Notes: generated by a model from the letters alone, not told the origin. 30,937 nt of DNA from CBDUQP01 sp965369385 (GCA_965369385.1 CBDUQP010000023.1:1-30937), one strand, 5' to 3'; numbered from the stretch's first letter, positions 1 to 7,396 are shown. A program made the numbers and translations.

Positions 1-2
1 TG

Positions 3-113
3 GGTGCATTTCGGGGTGCGGTTAGTCAGGCGTCCAACTTGACAGCTTTCCCGAACCGCTGGCGAGTATCGAAGACAATTGCCCTGCGACTCCCAGGAAT
101 ACACATCCCGTGA
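3..113 (+). CDS. Possible 3' end of an unidentified upstream gene
   Basis: This frame is open from the window edge to a TGA at 111-113 and would encode about 36 C-terminal residues ending in LPGIHIP. I recognise no family. By analogy with the two downstream loci, where a cargo gene is followed at once by an hsdS-tail copy, this could be the end of an earlier cargo gene. It could equally be decayed hsdS sequence or chance. There is too little sequence to decide. Confidence 0.2.
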   Translation, partial: GAFRGAVSQASNLTAFPNRWRVSKTIALRLPGIHIP

Positions 114-236
114 TAGCAAGAAACGAGGCCAAGTATGAGAAAGGTAGACACTGCCATTGAGCGGCTGATCGAATACCGTTCCGCCCTAATATCCGCAGCG
201 GTGACGGGCAAGATCGACGTACGAGGGGAAGCATAA
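114..236 (+). pseudogene. hsdS: Remnant of hsdS 3' end (type I restriction specificity subunit C-terminus)
   Basis: The frame from the ATG at 135 to the TAA at 234-236 encodes a peptide containing DTAIERLIEYRSALISAAV and then TGKIDVRGEA. This is the highly characteristic C-terminal helix and tail of type I R-M specificity subunits (HsdS), which recognise the DNA target in the HsdM/HsdS/HsdR complex. Just upstream, an ET..(A)K..-like match continues in a disturbed frame with TGA and TAG stops at 111-116, so this is not an intact gene end. The body of hsdS is missing or lies outside the window. The last codons (CGAGGGGAAGCA) also act as the Shine-Dalgarno region of the next gene at 239. Two further degenerate copies of this tail occur at 1467-1556 and 2583-2708. 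Confidence 0.75.
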
Positions 237-238
237 TC

Positions 239-1462
239 GTGCTACTGCTCTGGCGGATACGCTATATAGACACTCGCGACGGTCAACCCAAGGACCGGGA
301 TCTGCGGCTGGATACCGACACTCTTGATCCCGTAACGAAGGCAACAGTAGAAGCAACGTACGATCTGGGAGACGGTGGTACCCATCGGGAGATGCTGCAA
401 TTCCGCCACTTGTTCGAAGAAGAGAAATGCTCGAAGACTGAATTGAGCACGATCCATTTACGACACGAGGATGTCAACTGGTTCTGCGTTCCTCTCTACT
501 TCGAAGACGAAGACGGCAAGGAAATGACGCCCATCAGCATGGGGCCGGCGATCACGGGAGATCCCAATACTGTCATGCTGCCGGCCGGTGCGAAGGAGCA
601 TGATGTCGAGTTCATGTTTGCACCAAAGCCAGACATCATTATCGATGACATCGTTATTCCGGAAGACGATCTGAAGGTATTGTCCTACTTCTCGCGAGAC
701 TTCCGTGAGATGGATGCCGCCAGCTTTATGGCTGAGAAGCCTGGTACGGTTTGCACTGCCGGTGACGTCATAACCGTGAAAACGGCCATGTCCGAAGATG
801 AAATCCGTTCCTTCGTCATGATATTCCGTCGACTCTGCATGGCCAAAGAGCCTGGCAACTTCATGAAGGCCACAAAGGTATTCGCGGAGACCATCAAACC
901 GCATCCTCTCGGCAAATGGGTCGAGGGTGCTGTCGAGGAATACAGGCAAGAACTCAATTCTAAGCTCAGTTTGCCTTCGGCTCCATCATGGGGAGGCATG
1001 AATTTCACACGAAAGCGACTCATTGACGTATTCTTTTACACGCAATACCTTCACCAAGGTGAAGACAGACGCGAGCGACAGTACGAGGAGTGTCTTGAGC
1101 AGGTTAACAATAAACCAGACCTGCTATACTGGCTATTCCTTGTGGCCATGTGGGAGTGTGCATTGCACATCCGGGCTATAGGTGCCCAGATCGCATCTTT
1201 CACAGAAGCCTACTGCCGATGCCACAATGTTAATCCCAGCGCCGTCGAGTCTGCTTCCAAACACGTCGGCATGGGAGAGTTGGAGAAACGGCACGAACGC
1301 GAGACGCGAATTCTGGCAGAGAACGTCGACAAGTTGGCCAAACAACTGTGGGAACAGGATGGCAGCCCCGAAGGAGGCCATCTGCCATACATCGACAAGG
1401 CAAAGGACCAATTGCGGGCCGCCATGACCGGCCCCAACGAATCCAACACAAACAGGGACTAA
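239..1462 (+). CDS. Hypothetical protein associated with a type I R-M locus (407 aa)
   Basis: I do not recognise a named family. The GTG start at 239 sits about 9 nt after the GAGGGGAAG Shine-Dalgarno formed by the end of the hsdS remnant, which supports this start. The N-terminal half (about residues 1-170) is acidic and predicted beta-rich. The C-terminal half (about residues 170-400) looks helical, with a segment around residues 255-310 containing FFYTQYLHQGEDRRERQYEE and then DLLYWLFLVAMWECALHIR. That segment is amphipathic to hydrophobic but not clearly transmembrane. The region near residues 340-370 is charged and may be coiled coil. There is no signal peptide. The gene lies between an hsdS tail and further R-M-linked genes, all on the + strand, so a defence or R-M accessory role is inferred from context only. 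The stop at 1462 is followed 4 nt later by another hsdS-tail copy. Confidence 0.8.
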   Translation: MLLLWRIRYIDTRDGQPKDRDLRLDTDTLDPVTKATVEATYDLGDGGTHREMLQFRHLFEEEKCSKTELSTIHLRHEDVNWFCVPLYFEDEDGKEMTPISMGPAITGDPNTVMLPAGAKEHDVEFMFAPKPDIIIDDIVIPEDDLKVLSYFSRDFREMDAASFMAEKPGTVCTAGDVITVKTAMSEDEIRSFVMIFRRLCMAKEPGNFMKATKVFAETIKPHPLGKWVEGAVEEYRQELNSKLSLPSAPSWGGMNFTRKRLIDVFFYTQYLHQGEDRRERQYEECLEQVNNKPDLLYWLFLVAMWECALHIRAIGAQIASFTEAYCRCHNVNPSAVESASKHVGMGELEKRHERETRILAENVDKLAKQLWEQDGSPEGGHLPYIDKAKDQLRAAMTGPNESNTNRD

Positions 1463-1466
1463 TCGA

Positions 1467-1556
1467 ATGGGTATACAAGAAGATCAAGCAATCGAACACT
1501 GCTACGACATGCTCAACGCAGTGACGGACAATATCCGTTTGCGAGGGGAGGCATAG
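1467..1556 (+). pseudogene. Second degenerate hsdS-tail copy between cargo genes
   Basis: This is a 29-residue open frame. It reads DQAIEHCYDMLNAVTDNIRL then RGEA, which aligns with DTAIERL..EYRSALISAAV, TGKIDVRGEA of the hsdS tail at 135-236. At nucleotide level the last 39 bases agree with the first copy at about 29 positions, and both end in CGAGGGGA-GCATA. Its RGEA codons supply the Shine-Dalgarno of the next gene at 1558. It is too short to be a functional HsdS. Whether it is translated, for example for translational coupling, is unknown. Confidence 0.6.
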
Positions 1557-1557
1557 A

Positions 1558-2583
1558 ATGGCCCTGAAATCCTATGACGATGTAATTGAGTATCTTGATA
1601 AGAAGAAACACAGCAAGCATTTGCTGCTTGGAAACGGCTTCAGCATGGCGTACAACTCTGAGATATTCTCATATAATGCACTGAGCCGATTTGTCGACGA
1701 CACTGATAACGAAATACTGAAGAAGCTGTTTGCCATTATCAACACAAAGAATTTTGAGCTGATCATGCAGCAGCTTGACAACTTCCGCGAACTGGCCGAG
1801 GTGTTCAGTGAGGATCCCAAGCTGGAGCCAAAGATCGCTGAAGCAAGTGAATCGCTCAAATCCAGCCTGATTGATGCAATCGAACAATTGCATCCTGAAC
1901 ATGTCTTCACGATTCAAGAAGGACAGCACCAAGCCTGCGCCGCATTCTTGAACTCCGCAGACAGCATATTCACAACAAACTATGACATTCTGCTCTATTG
2001 GGTGATCATGCGCAACCATGAGAGCTTGGGAAAGCCGAGTGATGGGTTTGGGTATGGAGAATCTGACAACTCTCCTGAACGTGAGATTGAATCCAGTGAA
2101 CTCGTATGGGGCCCATACAAAGAGATACAGAATACCTACTACCTGCACGGCGCATTGCATCTTTTCGATACGGGCACCAACGTCATAAAGGAACAATATA
2201 GGAAGAATCATAATCTGTTGGAAAAGATAAGACAGCGAATAGAGGCCAAGAACTACCCTGTGTTTGTAACGGCTGGTGACGACAAAGAGAAACTCACTCA
2301 TATTCGGCACAATCAGTATCTCACGCACTGCTACGAAAGCCTTTGCTCTATTGGCGGAGCTCTGATTACATTTGGATTCAACTTTGGGAACTCTGATGGC
2401 CATATTGTCGCAGCAATCAATAGGGCTGCAACACCAAGCAAAAACAGGGATCACATAGAGGACGTTTTCATTGGCGTTTACTCAACGGTTGACGAAGGGC
2501 ATATCGAATCGATTAGAAACCAGTTTCGATGCGAAGTCCATATGTATGATGCCAGGACGGCGAACGTCTGGGGAGCTGAATGA
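1558..2583 (+). CDS. DUF4917 family protein (SIR2-like fold)
   Basis: The 341-residue product matches the DUF4917 pattern. It has an N-terminal glycine-rich nucleotide-binding-like motif LLLGNGFSMAYN (about residues 23-34), a central FTTNYDILLYW (about residues 138-148), YYLHGALHLFD (about 195-205), and a C-terminal LITFGFNFGNSDGHI segment (about 270-285) typical of SIR2-like domains. DUF4917 proteins are distant SIR2 relatives, and many SIR2-like proteins in bacterial defence loci hydrolyse NAD+. That activity is an inference here. The ATG at 1558 follows GCGAGGGGAGGCATAGA, a strong Shine-Dalgarno inside the hsdS-tail copy. The length is normal for the family and no membrane segment is apparent. 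The position in a type I R-M remnant between two other cargo genes supports a defence role. Confidence 0.8.
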   Translation: MALKSYDDVIEYLDKKKHSKHLLLGNGFSMAYNSEIFSYNALSRFVDDTDNEILKKLFAIINTKNFELIMQQLDNFRELAEVFSEDPKLEPKIAEASESLKSSLIDAIEQLHPEHVFTIQEGQHQACAAFLNSADSIFTTNYDILLYWVIMRNHESLGKPSDGFGYGESDNSPEREIESSELVWGPYKEIQNTYYLHGALHLFDTGTNVIKEQYRKNHNLLEKIRQRIEAKNYPVFVTAGDDKEKLTHIRHNQYLTHCYESLCSIGGALITFGFNFGNSDGHIVAAINRAATPSKNRDHIEDVFIGVYSTVDEGHIESIRNQFRCEVHMYDARTANVWGAE

Positions 2584-2708
2584 TGCTAGTTGATCACCGT
2601 AGAAAACAGTGTCGAACTGCAAGAGAAGATCACGCAATCAAACATTGCTCCGCCGTGCTTCTGCGCAGAGGTGGCAGGCAAGTATCGGTGTGTGCGGGGA
2701 GGCATGGA
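2583..2708 (+). pseudogene. Third degenerate, frameshifted hsdS-tail copy
   Basis: The stretch between the DUF4917 gene and the nucleotidase gene shows the same layout as 135-236 and 1467-1556. In one frame it reads AREDHAIKHC, similar to QEDQAIEHC of the second copy. After a frameshift it reads AEVAGKYRCVRGG, similar to AAVTGKIDVRGEA of the first copy. The GCAG.GGTG.C.GGCAAG core at about 2665-2682 and the terminal GGGGAGGCAT match the other copies. It overlaps the previous stop codon and ends in the Shine-Dalgarno of the next gene at 2711. Confidence 0.5.
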
Positions 2709-2710
2709 AT

Positions 2711-3649
2711 ATGGCGTATCCAATTGAACGGAAGCTAGTCGTGGCGGTGTCTTCCAGTGCTCTGTTTGACCTGAGCGAAGAAGAGGCAGTATTTCAGCGT
2801 TCAGGATTGAAGGAGTACCGTGAGATCCAGCGAGCACGCCAAGATATCGCATTGAAAAAAGGCCCCGCCTTCCCCTTCATCCGGCGATTTCTCCACCTGA
2901 ATACCCTGCATGAACGCACTCAGCCCGTAGAGGTCGTGTTATTGTCACAGAATAACCCCGATTCGGGTCTTCGTATCTTCAACTCTATTGAGCACCACAA
3001 ACTGGGAATTACAAGGGCAGCATTTCTGAATGGCCACTTGCCCTACAAGTACATTGGCCCCTTCAATGTATCCCTCTTCCTGTCTGCTAACTATGAAGAC
3101 GTGAAGACTGCTGTTGACAAGGGCTTTCCTGCTGGCATCGTGCTTGGCGGCATGATCGAAGACGATCCAAACGACACAGAGCTGCGAGTAGCGTTCGACT
3201 TCGATGGTGTGATTGCTGACGATGAAGCGGAAAAGGTATATGCCGAAAAAGAGGAGCTTGGCCTCTTCCAACAGCATGAAACCGAGAAGGCTGACATCCC
3301 TCTGATGCAAGGTCCGCTGAAGGACCTCTTCCAGAAGCTCTCGTTCTTCCAGAACTATGAGCGGAAGCTTCATGAACAAGATTCCTCTTACAAACGCAAT
3401 TTGCGTATCTCAATTGTGACAGCCCGAAATGCCCCAGCACACAAGCGAGTCATTACAACACTGCGAAAATGGGGCGTTGAACCTGATGAAGCCTTCTTCC
3501 TGGGGGGGATTGAGAAGAAGCGGGTCTTGGAGCAACTGCGGCCCCACATCTTCTTCGATGATCAACTCACGCATCTCGAGTTGAAGGAATCAAATATTCC
3601 AGCAGTTCACGTTCCCTTTGGAATACGTAACAAACGAAAGTCGGAGTAG
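2711..3649 (+). CDS. 5'-nucleotidase (PF06189, cytosolic 5'-nucleotidase I-like)
   Basis: The 312-residue protein resembles the cytosolic 5'-nucleotidase I family (PF06189), which dephosphorylates nucleoside monophosphates. The N-terminal half carries LVVAVSSSALFDL, VEVVLLSQNNPDSGLR and FNSIEHHKLGITRAAF, all characteristic of the family. The C-terminal half has the HAD signature VAFDFDGVIADD (D163 and D165), a motif II-like SIVTARNAP near residue 235, and motif IV IFFDDQ near residue 282, so catalytic residues look intact. I chose ATG 2711 because GCGGGGAGGC lies about 9 nt upstream and because family members start at MxYxxxxKLVVAVSS. The frame is open further upstream to 2609, but that part is hsdS-tail sequence. 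In the R-M locus a role in nucleotide depletion or signalling is possible but unproven. The hsdR start follows 4 nt after the stop. Confidence 0.85.
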   Translation: MAYPIERKLVVAVSSSALFDLSEEEAVFQRSGLKEYREIQRARQDIALKKGPAFPFIRRFLHLNTLHERTQPVEVVLLSQNNPDSGLRIFNSIEHHKLGITRAAFLNGHLPYKYIGPFNVSLFLSANYEDVKTAVDKGFPAGIVLGGMIEDDPNDTELRVAFDFDGVIADDEAEKVYAEKEELGLFQQHETEKADIPLMQGPLKDLFQKLSFFQNYERKLHEQDSSYKRNLRISIVTARNAPAHKRVITTLRKWGVEPDEAFFLGGIEKKRVLEQLRPHIFFDDQLTHLELKESNIPAVHVPFGIRNKRKSE

Positions 3650-3653
3650 CACA

Positions 3654-3842
3654 ATGCCAGTTGACCACACAGAGAAGAAGTTTGAATCCGAGATTGAAGG
3701 CGGATGGCATGGCGGGTGCCATGGCGACACCTTTTTGGGGGTCGCCATGATTGCAGGATGCAGCCGACACCATGGCGACCCACGATACGGCCGTGTGTCG
3801 ACATGCCACCCAGCGGCCGCAGTTTTCCACGCATCCAAGTGA
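3654..3842 (+). pseudogene. hsdR: Truncated 5' end of hsdR (type I restriction endonuclease subunit)
   Basis: The ATG at 3654 opens with MPVDHTEKKFESEIEGG. The HTEKxFExxIE pattern is the typical N-terminus of type I R-M HsdR subunits, which carry the nuclease and DEAD-box translocase domains and normally run to about 800-1100 residues. The match stops at about 3704. The frame then runs through a dispersed repeat (GGCATGGCGGG...) to a stop at 3842, giving only 62 codons. No further hsdR sequence is visible. A GGAG lies 9-10 nt upstream of the ATG. The remnant confirms the hsdS - cargo - hsdR gene order and shows that the restriction activity of this locus has been lost here. Confidence 0.7.
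3705..3822 (-). repeat. Dispersed repeat with internal 11-bp inverted repeat (copy 1)
   Basis: Read on the minus strand, this stretch contains GGCATGTCGACACACGGCCG, then TATCGTGGGTCGCCATG. It includes a perfect 11-bp inverted repeat, GGGTCGCCATG at 3739-3749 against CATGGCGACCC at 3771-3781, with 21 nt between the arms. A further GCCATGGCGACAC lies at about 3718-3730. A diverged copy in the opposite orientation is at 15656-15732. It begins exactly where hsdR homology ends. No transposase is present, so it may be a MITE-like or REP-like element. Confidence 0.6.
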
Positions 3843-3887
3843 GTGCCACCAAAAATCGACGCCCAAGCCCGCTGTCAATCTGCAATT

Positions 3888-4865
3888 TTAGCGGCCGCAG
3901 CTTTCCCAGGCGTCTATCATTGCCTGGTAATTTTCTGCGGGGCAATCTTGGAATACTGCGTTGGAGGCGCCCAGGGCGAATCCGCCTCTGGGGTTGAAAA
4001 ATTCGCACAGCTTTGTGGTTTCTTCGCATACCCTGGCGGCCGGGCCGAAGTGGATCACGCCTACGTCCACGTTACCGCACAGGCACAGGCGGCCGCGGAC
4101 TCGCTCGGCTTCGGCGTAGATGTCCACGCCTGCAATCGGGTCCAGCGCTTGCAGAGCGTTGAGAGGTGTTGCGGCGAGCTTTTCGATAATGTCGCTGATA
4201 TTGCCATCGGTGTGCAGGATGGAGTAACACCCGGCCGCGCGTGCGGCGGCGGCCCACTTGGCCAGATACGGGAGGAAGAAGCGGTCGAAATGCTCGGGAT
4301 TGTAGAACACGCCATGGTTGTCGGCTACGTCGCAAGCGTCCATAACGGCATCGACGCCCATGTCGGCCAGCACGCCGATACGCTCGATACCGGCGGCCAG
4401 GCGTTGGGCGGCCATGACGTCTATCTGATCGGGGTCATCGTACAGGAGGTAGCTGAAGTCGAGATAGTTGGCCGCACCGGGCATGCCCACACAGGCGCTG
4501 GCCTCGGCCACGATGAACAGATCGTCACCGCCGGTCTTTCTCAGCAATCGCAGAAACTCGTCGCGGGCATCCTTGGGCAGCCAGTAATAAGCGGGCACGC
4601 CGGGTGCGACTTCCCAATATCCGCTGATGGTGGTGACGGCTGCGAAGTTCAGCTTGGCGGCCACGCTTAACATCACATCGACATTGGCATGCAAGGCGGC
4701 TTCCTGCTCGGCGGCCGAGAGTTTTTCGAATTCATGCCCGAGCACGAGTCGGCCGTCGCCGAACTTATCGTAGAGGTGAAACTCGATCTCCCATATGGGG
4801 CACTTCTGGGCGGCGGGAGTGCACTCCATGGCGTTGATCATCGCTTGTTTGTTCGTCTGTGGCAT
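3888..4865 (-). CDS. Uroporphyrinogen decarboxylase (URO-D) family protein
   Basis: This is a 325-residue protein of the URO-D/cobamide methyltransferase superfamily. It shows a TIM-barrel-like layout with LVLGHEFEKLSAAE near the N-terminus, MGVDAVMDACDVADNHGVFYNPEHFDRFFLPYL in the middle (positions about 190-225), and HTDGNISDIIEKLAATPLNA followed by LCGNVDVGVI towards the C-terminus. In corrinoid methyltransferases of this family the first of these motifs is often HxCG. Here it is HTDG, so the zinc-binding cysteine of MtaA/CmuA-like members is not in the usual place. I prefer ATG 4865 (MPQTNKQAM). The frame extends to 4982, but that extra part has no family-like sequence. It is a single gene with no operon partner on its strand. 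True haem-pathway HemE function is unlikely, and the substrate is unknown. Confidence 0.8.
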   Translation of the reverse strand: MPQTNKQAMINAMECTPAAQKCPIWEIEFHLYDKFGDGRLVLGHEFEKLSAAEQEAALHANVDVMLSVAAKLNFAAVTTISGYWEVAPGVPAYYWLPKDARDEFLRLLRKTGGDDLFIVAEASACVGMPGAANYLDFSYLLYDDPDQIDVMAAQRLAAGIERIGVLADMGVDAVMDACDVADNHGVFYNPEHFDRFFLPYLAKWAAAARAAGCYSILHTDGNISDIIEKLAATPLNALQALDPIAGVDIYAEAERVRGRLCLCGNVDVGVIHFGPAARVCEETTKLCEFFNPRGGFALGASNAVFQDCPAENYQAMIDAWESCGR

Positions 4866-5089
4866 CGTATGGCGGCCTCGCGTTATGCGTATTGGGTCGG
4901 TTTGCTCCGAATTCAGGTCAGCAGCAGACCTGAACGCGAATGTAGGAGTGCCCGATTTACACTTGTTGCGCACGAAACACAATGCGAAATCCCGACATAT
5001 TGCGACAAGCCGCCATAAGACCCCGACAAATCTCAGAAGATGACGACAGATGCCCGCAGACGCCGACTGATTTCAACGGATTAACAAAC

Positions 5090-5139
5090 TAGGGACGGTG
5101 CCCTATTTTTAAATTCCATTAAATAGGGCACCGTCCCTA
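5090..5139. repeat. REP-like perfect 19-bp palindrome
   Basis: The arms TAGGGACGGTGCCCTATTT (5090-5108) and its exact reverse complement (5121-5139) are separated by 12 nt. It sits between the URO-D gene upstream region and the 3' end of the uvrD-like gene. Elements built around GGGAC-GGTGCCC or GGGACTGTCCC cores recur in this window, which suggests a REP-type family, possibly mobilised by a RAYT transposase elsewhere in the genome. It may also act as a terminator for the helicase gene. Confidence 0.8.
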
Positions 5140-5155
5140 ATTTAGAGAAACGGGG

Positions 5156-7384
5156 TCAATCGAGGACTTCGAGTCTTGCCATGGATAGTTTCAGGCGCTT
5201 GGGGCCCATGGTTTCGAATACTACTTCTACGCGCGTTTCGGGCCAGGGTTGTTCTATCTTGCGGATCTGGCCGCGGCCGAACTTGCTGTGCTGCACACTG
5301 CTGCCCACTGCCAGATACTCATATTCCGACGGGAATGGCGATTCTATGGCTATGCGATCCAACGCCTCGATGTCGGCTCGCGTATCGGCGTCTTCGTAGA
5401 AACCTCCGCGAGCCGGACGCTTGGCGTTGTCAAACGAACCGCTCCCCGACACCAGGTCCTCCACAGTCACAAGGTCTGTGCCTATCTCGCCCAGGAACAG
5501 AGATGCCACCTTCGATTCAGTGCGGCCGTGAACCATGCGCCGCCTCGCACACAACATCGTCAGCCTGTCCATCGACCGCGTCATGCCCACAAACGCGAGC
5601 CTGCGTTCTTCCTCCAGCTTGTCATTGCCGGACTCCCCTCCCCACGACATCGGCTCGCCGCCGCGTTGGAACGGTAGCAGGCCCATCTCGCAGCCGGCCA
5701 TGAACACTTGCGGGAATTCCAGGCCCTTGGCGGCGTGCAGCGTCATCAGCGTTACCGCGCCCTGGCCGCCTTCAAAGTGATCCGCGTCGGAAACAAGGCT
5801 CACCAGTTGCAGATACTCGCTCAGCGTTCCGCCGTCGGTCGCGCGATCGAACTGGGCCGCAGTGTTCACCAGTTCGCCCACGTTCGCCGATGCGGAAGAA
5901 TCCTCTTCCTCGTGAGCACGCTTCAGAGCATCCGACAGTCCGGAGACCTTCAGCATATCTTCCATAATCTCCTTCACCGGACGATCCAGACCCCCGGTGA
6001 GCGAGGCCATCATCTGGCCGAATGCCGCAACGCGCTTGGCGGCGGCGGGTTTGAGCCCGGCAGCGGCCCCGTCTTTGCAGGATTCCAGCATCGAGCAGCC
6101 AGCAGTCAGTGCGTAGTCCATCAGGCGGTTAACGGTGGTAGCGCCAATCTTGCGGGCGGGAGTGTTTATGATGCGCACGAGGCTGAGGTCGTCAACAGGG
6201 TTGCTCAGCAGCTTCAGGTACGCAATGGCGTCCTTGATTTCCTTGCGATTATAGAATTCCACGCCGCGAGCAATGCGATACGGGATACCGTGTCGCAGGA
6301 GGTTTTCTTCGATGGTTCGCGACAGGCTGTTGACGCGATAGAAGATGGCCATGTCCTCGTAGCTGCAACCGCCCTTGTGTGCTTGGGTGATGCGTTGAGC
6401 TATCTGGTCGGCTTCGGCATGCTCGTTTTCGCAGTAGACAACGTGCACGTCGTCGCCGCCGGGGCGCGATGTCCACAGCGACTTATCTTTTCGAAGCAAG
6501 TTATGTGCAATGAGCGTAGATGCACCATTAAGAATAGCCTTGCTGGAACGATAGTTCTCTTCCAGGCGGATCACCTCCGCGCCGGGATACTGCTGCTCGA
6601 AACCCAAAATATTGCTGATATCCGCGCCACGCCAGCCGTAAATGCTCTGGTCCGGATCGCCGGTCACGCAGACATTGCGATGCCCGCGTGCGATGGAGTC
6701 GGCAATCATGAACTGCACGCGGTTAGTGTCCTGGTATTCGTCGATCAGCAGATAGCGGTATCGCTGCGACAGCATGTCGCGAATCTCGGCATTGTCGCGC
6801 AGCAGCATGGCCATTCGCAATAGAAGATCATCAAAATCCACCGCATTATTGCTCTTCAACTGCTTCTCGTATTCGGTGTATATCTGGGCGATGTGGCGGG
6901 CGTAGAAATCGCCAGCCTGCTCGGCATACTTGGCGGCCGTGAGCAGTTCGTTCTTTGCGTTTGATATCGCCGAGTGTATTTGCGTCGGCGGCATGCGCTC
7001 TGCTGATATTCCCAAGCGTTTCATCGCCGATTTGACAACGCGGATCTGGTCGTCGCGATCATAGATGGAGTAGTTGGGTTCAAGCGCGGCCGCGTCTGCG
7101 AATTCTCGCAGCAGACGTGCGCACAGAGAGTGGAACGTACAGACGGTAGTGCCCGATGGCGTGTTGAGTTCGTCCACTCGCTCGCGCATTTCGCCGGCGG
7201 CTTTGTTGGTGAAGGTAATCGCCAGGATATGCCACGGGGCAATGCCCTGCTGAACAAGGTTGGCGACGCGGCGTGTGATAACCCGGGTCTTGCCCGATCC
7301 TGCACCGGCGAGCACGAGCAGCGGTCCGTCAACATGTGCTACGGCTTTGCGTTGCGGTTCGTTGAGATTAGATAACAGGTCCAA
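5156..7384 (-). CDS. ATP-dependent DNA helicase UvrD/PcrA/Rep family
   Basis: This SF1A helicase unwinds DNA 3' to 5' in repair and replication restart. Visible motifs are Q-motif LNEPQRKAV, Walker A AGAGSGKT (about residue 28), motif Ia ITFTNKAAGEMRERV, Walker B DEYQDTN (about residue 213), motif III GDPDQSIYGWRGADISNI, motif IV RLEENYRSS, motif V TLMTLHAAKGLEFPQVF and motif VI VGMTRSMDRLTM. The C-terminus has the Tudor-like segment VGSSVQHSKFGRGQI typical of PcrA/UvrD. The length of 742 residues is normal. I prefer a TTG start at 7384, which gives a DLLSNLNEPQ N-terminus like PcrA and has GGAGG 5 nt upstream. A TTG at 7396 is also open but would overlap that Shine-Dalgarno. No neighbour is co-directional, so it is probably monocistronic. 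Confidence 0.95.
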   Translation of the reverse strand: MDLLSNLNEPQRKAVAHVDGPLLVLAGAGSGKTRVITRRVANLVQQGIAPWHILAITFTNKAAGEMRERVDELNTPSGTTVCTFHSLCARLLREFADAAALEPNYSIYDRDDQIRVVKSAMKRLGISAERMPPTQIHSAISNAKNELLTAAKYAEQAGDFYARHIAQIYTEYEKQLKSNNAVDFDDLLLRMAMLLRDNAEIRDMLSQRYRYLLIDEYQDTNRVQFMIADSIARGHRNVCVTGDPDQSIYGWRGADISNILGFEQQYPGAEVIRLEENYRSSKAILNGASTLIAHNLLRKDKSLWTSRPGGDDVHVVYCENEHAEADQIAQRITQAHKGGCSYEDMAIFYRVNSLSRTIEENLLRHGIPYRIARGVEFYNRKEIKDAIAYLKLLSNPVDDLSLVRIINTPARKIGATTVNRLMDYALTAGCSMLESCKDGAAAGLKPAAAKRVAAFGQMMASLTGGLDRPVKEIMEDMLKVSGLSDALKRAHEEEDSSASANVGELVNTAAQFDRATDGGTLSEYLQLVSLVSDADHFEGGQGAVTLMTLHAAKGLEFPQVFMAGCEMGLLPFQRGGEPMSWGGESGNDKLEEERRLAFVGMTRSMDRLTMLCARRRMVHGRTESKVASLFLGEIGTDLVTVEDLVSGSGSFDNAKRPARGGFYEDADTRADIEALDRIAIESPFPSEYEYLAVGSSVQHSKFGRGQIRKIEQPWPETRVEVVFETMGPKRLKLSMARLEVLD

Positions 7385-7396
7385 GACAGCCTCCAA

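Noticed and set aside
3843..4670. 275-codon open frame on + strand opposite the URO-D gene
   Set aside because: It is antisense to a recognisable URO-D family protein and has no domain of its own.
5708..6823. 371-codon open frame on + strand opposite the helicase gene
   Set aside because: It is antisense to well-conserved UvrD/PcrA motifs and reads as a high-GC shadow frame with no family similarity.
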